A stretch of 8,938 nucleotides of DNA from Spirochaetota bacterium (lineage in GTDB: Bacteria; Spirochaetota; Spirochaetia; Treponematales; Breznakiellaceae): contig JAEWSV010000243.1 in assembly GCA_023398155.1 (NCBI GenBank), forward strand, positions 1 through 8,938. The letters are read 5' to 3'. Both the position numbers and the translations under genes were made by a program. Positions 5,482-8,938 of this stretch are shown here, in pieces; position 1 is the first letter of the stretch, and every line of letters begins with the position of its first letter. The notes under the pieces were generated by a model. It had not been told where the DNA came from, made no database searches, and saw only the letters and a list, made by a program, of their open reading frames with translations.

Positions 5482-5581
5482 CCAATAAGTGAAGCTCGAA
5501 AGCTGGAACTATTGTGTATCTGATAGTAGTGATGAAAATTCCTATTGTCAATTCCTTTTTTCGAGCAAGGGAGTCACCAAC

Positions 5582-5815
5582 ATGGTTGGGAGACTTTGGA
5601 CTAAAGGAGAGCTTCAAGCTCTCGCCGAGATCGAGGCCGAAAAGGGTCCGATTACCTACCAGCTGCCATTCGACCTTGAGACGGTCTTCGAAGAGAAGAC
5701 CGGACGAAGGCGGAAGGCGGGGACGATCTACATGGCGAATTGGAGGAGGCACAATGGGCGGTATAGCCACCTGCTGACTTCTCCAGAGGGCACCGGCTCT
5801 TCGGCGGGAGCGTAA
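5582..5815 (+). CDS. Small protein of unknown function, possible Myb/SANT-like DNA-binding fold (77 aa)
   Basis: The 77-aa product starts MVGRLWTKGELQALAEIEAE and has a basic helix-like stretch GRRRKAGTIYMANWRRHNGR at about 41-60. The early W-T-x-x-E-L and the later W within a basic segment recall the helix and tryptophan layout of Myb/SANT or similar small DNA-binding domains. The match is loose and I do not claim a family. The last 12 residues are Gly/Ser/Ala-rich and probably disordered. I choose ATG at 5582 because AAGGGAG (5567-5573) lies 8 bases upstream. The frame is open further back to a GTG at 5489, but that start lacks a good ribosome site and adds a low-quality N-terminus. The stop lies 2 bases before the DUF3892 gene, so the two are co-translated and probably functionally linked. 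Confidence 0.7.
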   Translation: MVGRLWTKGELQALAEIEAEKGPITYQLPFDLETVFEEKTGRRRKAGTIYMANWRRHNGRYSHLLTSPEGTGSSAGA

Positions 5816-5817
5816 CG

Positions 5818-6078
5818 ATGGTGTACATAATCGCGGTACACTTGGAGAACGGCGAAGAGCATGAGCATATCACGAAGGTGAATTGGCAAGGTGGCTCTAA
5901 CTCGAATACTTGTAGCCGTGCAGATATGATCGGATGGCTCAATAAGGGTAACCGAGCATTCGTAACGGATAACGTCCGGACGGTCGAAGTCGGTGTCGTT
6001 CAGGCTTCGCCGCCCTATCTCCGGACCATTGCGGATGGGAGATGGACGAACAACCTGCTGGCCTTGCCGAGGTTCTGA
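5818..6078 (+). CDS. DUF3892-family small protein (86 aa)
   Basis: The 86-aa protein matches my memory of the DUF3892 family throughout. It has an opening strand IIAVHLENGEEHEHI with the HEHI motif at 15-18, W23, the SRADMIGWL helix at 33-41, a strand VEVGVV at 56-61, and the C-terminal signature YLRTIADGRW followed by NNLLALPRF at 67-86. Length is as expected for the family and the protein looks intact. The molecular function of DUF3892 is unknown to me; the mixed strand-helix pattern suggests a compact cytosolic fold without catalytic motifs. GGGAG (5806-5810) lies 7 bases before ATG. It directly follows the 77-aa gene (2-base gap) and is the last gene of that operon. Such proteins are often found in accessory regions, which fits the neighbourhood. 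Confidence 0.85.
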   Translation: MVYIIAVHLENGEEHEHITKVNWQGGSNSNTCSRADMIGWLNKGNRAFVTDNVRTVEVGVVQASPPYLRTIADGRWTNNLLALPRF

Positions 6079-6238
6079 CCAGTAAGGAAAGGGTACGACT
6101 GACTATTTATCAATAGTGAATTTGGTCCCGCTCATGGAGTAGGAAGCCATGGGTGGGATTTCTCACCGTTTTGAATTTCTGAAATCGGATTCTCATTTCT
6201 CAATACCGTAGGGTCAGCCCCCAAAATGCCGCCTCTTC

Positions 6239-6276
6239 CCCCCGCAGTGGGGGTAGCGGAGCGCCCCGCAGGGCGC
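6239..6276. repeat. Two tandem GC hairpins
   Basis: CCCCC-GCAGT-GGGGG (6239-6253) is followed by GCGCCC-CGCA-GGGCGC (6261-6276). The flanks CTCTTCCCCCCGC (before) and GCGAGGGGGAG (6280-6290) can also pair in part, enclosing the two hairpins in a cross-like fold. This resembles intergenic structured repeats of GC-rich genomes; no family is claimed. Confidence 0.5.
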
Positions 6277-6300
6277 GCAGCGAGGGGGAGCCGATTCGGT

Positions 6301-6377
6301 CATGCCGACGCCGCAGCCGGCCATGACCCCCGCCCATCCGCGCGAGCCAGCATCCTCCGCCCAGCTGCGTCGGCATG
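6301..6377. repeat. 11-bp perfect inverted repeat with a 55-base loop
   Basis: CATGCCGACGC (6301-6311) and GCGTCGGCATG (6367-6377) are perfect inverted copies. Just inside, GCAGC on the left can pair with GCTGC on the right if three bases bulge. The right arm runs directly into the palindrome GGGGTG-A-CACCCC (6377-6389), which leads to the larger inverted repeat. Confidence 0.55.
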
Positions 6378-6390
6378 GGGTGACACCCCT

Positions 6391-6541
6391 GACCCGCTGA
6401 AGCCTAGGACGCGCGCTGTTCGATTCGTTACAGCGTGGGGGTGACCGAGCGACGCGCCCCGGCCCCGCCCGGGGCGCGTCGCTCGGCCGGGCCCCTACGC
6501 TGTCACGGACCCCGCGCGCGTCCCAGGCCTCAACCGGCTTG
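6391..6541. repeat. Long imperfect inverted repeat with an 18-bp perfect core
   Basis: The core CCGAGCGACGCGCCCCGG (6445-6462), loop CCCCGC (6463-6468) and CCGGGGCGCGTCGCTCGG (6469-6486) is perfect. Beyond it, GTTACAGCGTGGGG (6427-6440) pairs with CCCCTACGCTGTCAC (6492-6506). Further out, GAAGCCTAGGACGCGCGC (6399-6416) pairs with GCGCGCGTCCCAGGCCTC (6514-6531). The arms are thus about 70 bases each, with a few mismatches and small indels. The right arm ends about 10 bases from the permease stop codon. It could be two inverted copies of a REP-like repeat, a small palindromic mobile element, or a strong bidirectional transcription barrier. Confidence 0.8.
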
Positions 6542-6551
6542 GGTGCTCCCC

Positions 6552-7712
6552 CTATTCCAGACGTTTCCTGAAACGCAGCACGCTCACGGAGATCACGGTC
6601 ACCCCTATCGCGAGCATCGGCACCGCCTGATGCCAGAGCTGCGCCAGCGTGCTCCCCTTCAGGTATATCCCGCGCACGATGACGAAGAAGTAGCGAAGCG
6701 GGAGGACGTAGGTGAGGAGTTGGACGGGAAGGGGCATGTTCTCAATCGGGAAGACGAAGCCGGAGAGCATCGTCATGGGGAACATGAAGAAGAAGATGGA
6801 GAAGAACATCGCCTGCTGCTGGTTCTTGGCGATGGTGGAGACGAAGAGCCCGAGCCCGAGCGTGGAGAGGATGAAGACGAAGCAGAGGGCGAGGAGGAGG
6901 AGGACGCTGCCGCGGGGGAAGAGGCCGAAGATGAGGGCCGCGGCGGCGATCACGAGCACGCTCACCACGAGGCTCACGACCACGAATGGGGCGAGCTTGC
7001 CGATGATGAGTTCGGTGGGTTTGAGCGGCGTCACGATGAGCTGCTCGATGGTGCCGAGCTCCTTCTCCTTCACCACGGCGAGGGAGGTGAAGATGAGGGT
7101 GAACATCATGAGAAGCAACGCGAGGACGCCGGGGAGCATGAAGTTCCGCGTCTTGAGCTCCGGGTTGTACCAGGCGCGGATGCGGAGGTCGGTAGACCTT
7201 CCGTCCGTTGACGCTCCGGCCGGGCCGCTCGCCGGGCCGCCCGGACTGCCGCCTCCCGACCCCGCGCCGGCCGCGCTTTTGCCGTAGCGGCTGACGATGG
7301 AGACGGCGTAGGAGAGGGCGATGGTCGCGCTGTTGGATACCGCGCCGTCGGCCGCGAGCTGGACCGCCACCGGCTCGCCCGCCTCCGCGGCGGCCGCGAA
7401 GCCGTGGGGGATCACGAGGTTCACCTCGGTCTTTCCGTCCATGAAGAAGCGGTCGAGGTCCTCCGGGGACTCGGCTTCGGCAGCGAGGACGAAATAGCCC
7501 GAATTGACGAAGTCGGCGACGAGTTCGCGGCTCCGGCCGGTGCGGTCCAGGCCCCGCACGCCGAGGGGGACGGAGGTCACGTCCATGTTGGCCGCGTAAC
7601 CGAGCACGAGGATCTGGAGCACGGGGGCCACGAGGATGATGCCCCGCATCTTCTTGTCCCGCTTCAGCTGCTGGAATTCCTTTTTGATGAGGACCGCGAT
7701 GCGCGAGGTCAT
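6552..7712 (-). CDS. ABC-2 type exporter permease, second of the pair (YbhR/YhhJ-like)
   Basis: The 386-aa membrane protein belongs to the ABC-2 exporter permeases (ABC2_membrane_3 type) that move drugs or other compounds out of the cell with a separate ATPase. A cytoplasmic start MTSRIAVLIKKEFQQLKRDK precedes TM1 (about 24-42). A large extracytoplasmic domain follows (about 45-190), then five membrane segments (about 190-380). Family signatures are KEKELGTIEQLIVTPLKPTE (about 215-234), LIIGK, and SGFVFPIENMP (about 317-327). A Gly/Ala/Ser/Pro-rich linker (about 145-172) interrupts the outer domain. The start is clear: AAGGAG lies 7 bases before ATG, inside the end of the upstream permease gene, with a 3-base gap between genes. 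It would form a heterodimer with that permease. The protein looks complete. Confidence 0.95.
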   Translation of the reverse strand: MTSRIAVLIKKEFQQLKRDKKMRGIILVAPVLQILVLGYAANMDVTSVPLGVRGLDRTGRSRELVADFVNSGYFVLAAEAESPEDLDRFFMDGKTEVNLVIPHGFAAAAEAGEPVAVQLAADGAVSNSATIALSYAVSIVSRYGKSAAGAGSGGGSPGGPASGPAGASTDGRSTDLRIRAWYNPELKTRNFMLPGVLALLLMMFTLIFTSLAVVKEKELGTIEQLIVTPLKPTELIIGKLAPFVVVSLVVSVLVIAAAALIFGLFPRGSVLLLLALCFVFILSTLGLGLFVSTIAKNQQQAMFFSIFFFMFPMTMLSGFVFPIENMPLPVQLLTYVLPLRYFFVIVRGIYLKGSTLAQLWHQAVPMLAIGVTVISVSVLRFRKRLE

Positions 7713-7715
7713 ACG

Positions 7716-8924
7716 CTAGCTCCTTTTGCGGCTGAGCCGCGCGGAACCGAGGCCGAGCATCGCCGCGGCGAAGACGAGGAGGATGAGGGCCTCCTTATAG
7801 AAGGAGGCGAGGCCCGCGCCCTTGATCATGATCGCGCGGAGGATCGCGAGGTACCAGCGCGCCGGGAAGAGCGTCGTGACGGCCTGGACGACGGGCGGCA
7901 TGTTCCTGATCGGGAAGATGAAGCCCGTCAGGATGAAGGAGGGGAGGATAGTGATCATCGAGGCGATCATGAAGGCCGCCTGTTGGGTCGCCACCAGAGA
8001 GGAGATGAGGAGGCCGATGCCGAGGGAGGAGAGGAGGAAGAGGAAGGTCATGGCGAAGAGGAGCAGCAGGCTCCCGTGGACCTCGACGCCGAAGAGGATG
8101 CGGCTCGCTGCGAGGATGAGGGCCGTGGAGACGAGAGCGATGAGGAGGTAGGGAAGGGTCTTGCCGATGATGAGCTCCGCCGGTTCGATGGGGGAGACCG
8201 CGAGCTGCTCCATCGTGCCGTGCTCCACCTCCCGCACGAGGGCGAGGGCCGTGGACACCACCGCCGCGAGGGTGAGGATGAGGACGATGAGGCCGGGCAC
8301 GAGGGAGTCGACGCTCCGGAGCTCTTGGTTGAAGACCACGCGGGGCCGGGCCTCTACCGCGACGCGGGGAGCGGCGAAGGCCCCCGTCGGGCTGACGGAG
8401 GCCGCCGTAGAGGCGGCGGGGCCTGAGCCGGACGCGGCTGCCGCGCGGCCTCCGCCGGAGAGCAGGCGCCGGCGCGCCCGGGCCGCGGAAAAGGAGGCGT
8501 CGGCCGCTTGGATATAGCCGATGGCCGTGGACGCCGTGGTGCCGTTGCTCCCGTCCACGAGGAATTGCGCGGGGGCCGCCTCCCCGCGGTCCACCGCCGC
8601 GCCGAAGCCAGGCGGGATCGTGAGGACCGCGAGCGCCTCCCCGTCCGAGAGGACTTCGTCCGCCGCGGCCGGGGAGTCGAGTTCGCCGGCGAAGGAAAAG
8701 TAGGACGAGTTGAAGAACCCCGTGACGTATTCCCGGCTCCGCGCGGTCCGGTCCAGGTCCCTGACGGCGAGCTTGATGCGCTTGACGTCCAGGCTGATCG
8801 CGAAGCCGAAAAGCGCGAGGAGGAAGAGGGGAAGGATGATGAGGGTTCCGAGGGTGCCGATGTCGCGCGAGACCTGGCGGAACTCTTTCTTTACGATCGC
8901 CCGCAGGCGGAGCATGCGTTCCAT
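7716..8924 (-). CDS. ABC-2 type exporter permease, first of the pair (YbhS/YhhJ-like)
   Basis: This 402-aa permease is a paralogue of the next gene. The start MERMLRLRAIVKKEFRQVSR precedes TM1 (about 25-45: LGTLIILPLFLLALFGFAI). The outer domain (about 46-205) contains DLDRTARSREYV, also nearly present in the partner (LDRTGRSRELV). Five membrane segments follow (about 207-395), with the family motifs REVEHGTMEQLAVSPIEPAE (231-250), LIIGK and TGFIFPIRNMP (about 333-343). A Gly/Ala/Ser-rich linker (about 145-185) sits at the same place as in the partner. The ATG at 8922-8924 lacks a good Shine-Dalgarno sequence in the 14 bases available, and ATG at 8913-8915 is a possible alternative. An ATPase and an HlyD-type protein usually precede such a pair and would lie beyond the right edge. 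The substrate cannot be read from the sequence. Confidence 0.94.
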   Translation of the reverse strand: MERMLRLRAIVKKEFRQVSRDIGTLGTLIILPLFLLALFGFAISLDVKRIKLAVRDLDRTARSREYVTGFFNSSYFSFAGELDSPAAADEVLSDGEALAVLTIPPGFGAAVDRGEAAPAQFLVDGSNGTTASTAIGYIQAADASFSAARARRRLLSGGGRAAAASGSGPAASTAASVSPTGAFAAPRVAVEARPRVVFNQELRSVDSLVPGLIVLILTLAAVVSTALALVREVEHGTMEQLAVSPIEPAELIIGKTLPYLLIALVSTALILAASRILFGVEVHGSLLLLFAMTFLFLLSSLGIGLLISSLVATQQAAFMIASMITILPSFILTGFIFPIRNMPPVVQAVTTLFPARWYLAILRAIMIKGAGLASFYKEALILLVFAAAMLGLGSARLSRKRS

Positions 8925-8938
8925 GATGTTCTACTTTC

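Larger units (their letters stand above)
6079..6551. other. Non-coding, hairpin-rich region between convergent operons
   Basis: No convincing gene lies in these 473 bases. The first 150 bases are of average composition, with a small AT-rich hairpin (ACTATT-TATC-AATAGT, 6102-6117) and two copies of ATTTCTCA (6158-6165 and 6195-6202). From about 6231 the sequence becomes very GC-rich and folds into several hairpins, listed separately, and then the large inverted repeat. No clear intrinsic terminator with a T-run was found for either the DUF3892 operon or the permease operon. The region may end both units through its structures. Confidence 0.7.

Noticed and set aside
5489..5581. GTG start giving a 108-aa version of the 77-aa protein
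   Set aside because: No proper ribosome site precedes it, and the extra residues look random. AAGGGAG supports ATG at 5582. It remains possible.
6102..6117. ACTATT-TATC-AATAGT hairpin as terminator of the DUF3892 operon
   Set aside because: The 6-bp stem is AT-rich and weak, and no T-run follows.
6226..6444. A 72-codon frame in the GC-rich intergenic region
   Set aside because: It crosses several hairpins, is dominated by Ala/Arg/Pro from GC-rich bases, and has no ribosome site.
7404..8426. A 340-codon plus-strand frame rich in Glu, Asp, His and Gly, and a similar one at 6435-7211
   Set aside because: They are mirror images of GC-rich permease genes, whose Leu/Val codons read as charged residues in reverse. 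The permease motifs on the minus strand are decisive.
1..8938. CRISPR array, tRNA, rRNA or integrase
   Set aside because: No regularly spaced direct repeats, no tRNA-like cloverleaf and no recombinase motif were seen on reading both strands.

Overview
The window is a stretch of bacterial chromosome, or of an integrated element. GC content is mixed: the two exporter genes at the right are very GC-rich, the genes in the middle are moderately so, and the hsdS specificity domain and the insertion sequence at the left edge are AT-rich. No rRNA, tRNA or marker gene fixes the species. Shine-Dalgarno sequences, sigma70-type promoters and paired YbhS/YbhR-like permeases fit a GC-rich Gram-negative-type bacterium. 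All functional calls come from reading the translated sequence and from remembered families, without database searches.

Left part (1-3100, minus strand): a type I restriction-modification operon, hsdM followed by hsdS. HsdM is intact and of the long form (860 aa). HsdS stops after about 130 residues because an IS5-family-like insertion sequence lies inside it. The first 28 codons of the transposase run off the left edge. Specificity from this locus is therefore probably lost.

Middle-left part (3240-5045, minus strand): a toxin-antitoxin-like module. A 357-aa protein joins an Xre helix-turn-helix to an ImmA/IrrE (COG2856) zinc-protease domain, and its gene overlaps a PIN-domain nuclease gene. 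Just downstream lie short collapsed remnants of what looks like an MNT/HEPN toxin-antitoxin pair, with the ATGA overlap still present. The whole left half reads as a defence or toxin-antitoxin island with active and decayed parts.

Centre (5059-6078, plus strand): divergent from the Xre-IrrE gene are three small genes. They encode a 57-aa basic polar protein, a 77-aa protein that may carry a Myb/SANT-like or other DNA-binding fold, and an 86-aa DUF3892-family protein. The divergent promoters overlap with abutting -35 boxes, next to a perfect TTGTTAACAA palindrome, so the Xre protein may control both sides. A second strong promoter, with an inverted repeat across it and a leader hairpin, drives the last two genes.

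Right part: a 473-bp non-coding, hairpin-rich region (6079-6551) contains an imperfect inverted repeat about 150 bp long. It lies between convergent transcription units. It is followed by a minus-strand operon of two paralogous ABC-2 exporter permeases (6552-8924). Their ATPase and membrane-fusion partners would lie beyond the right edge.
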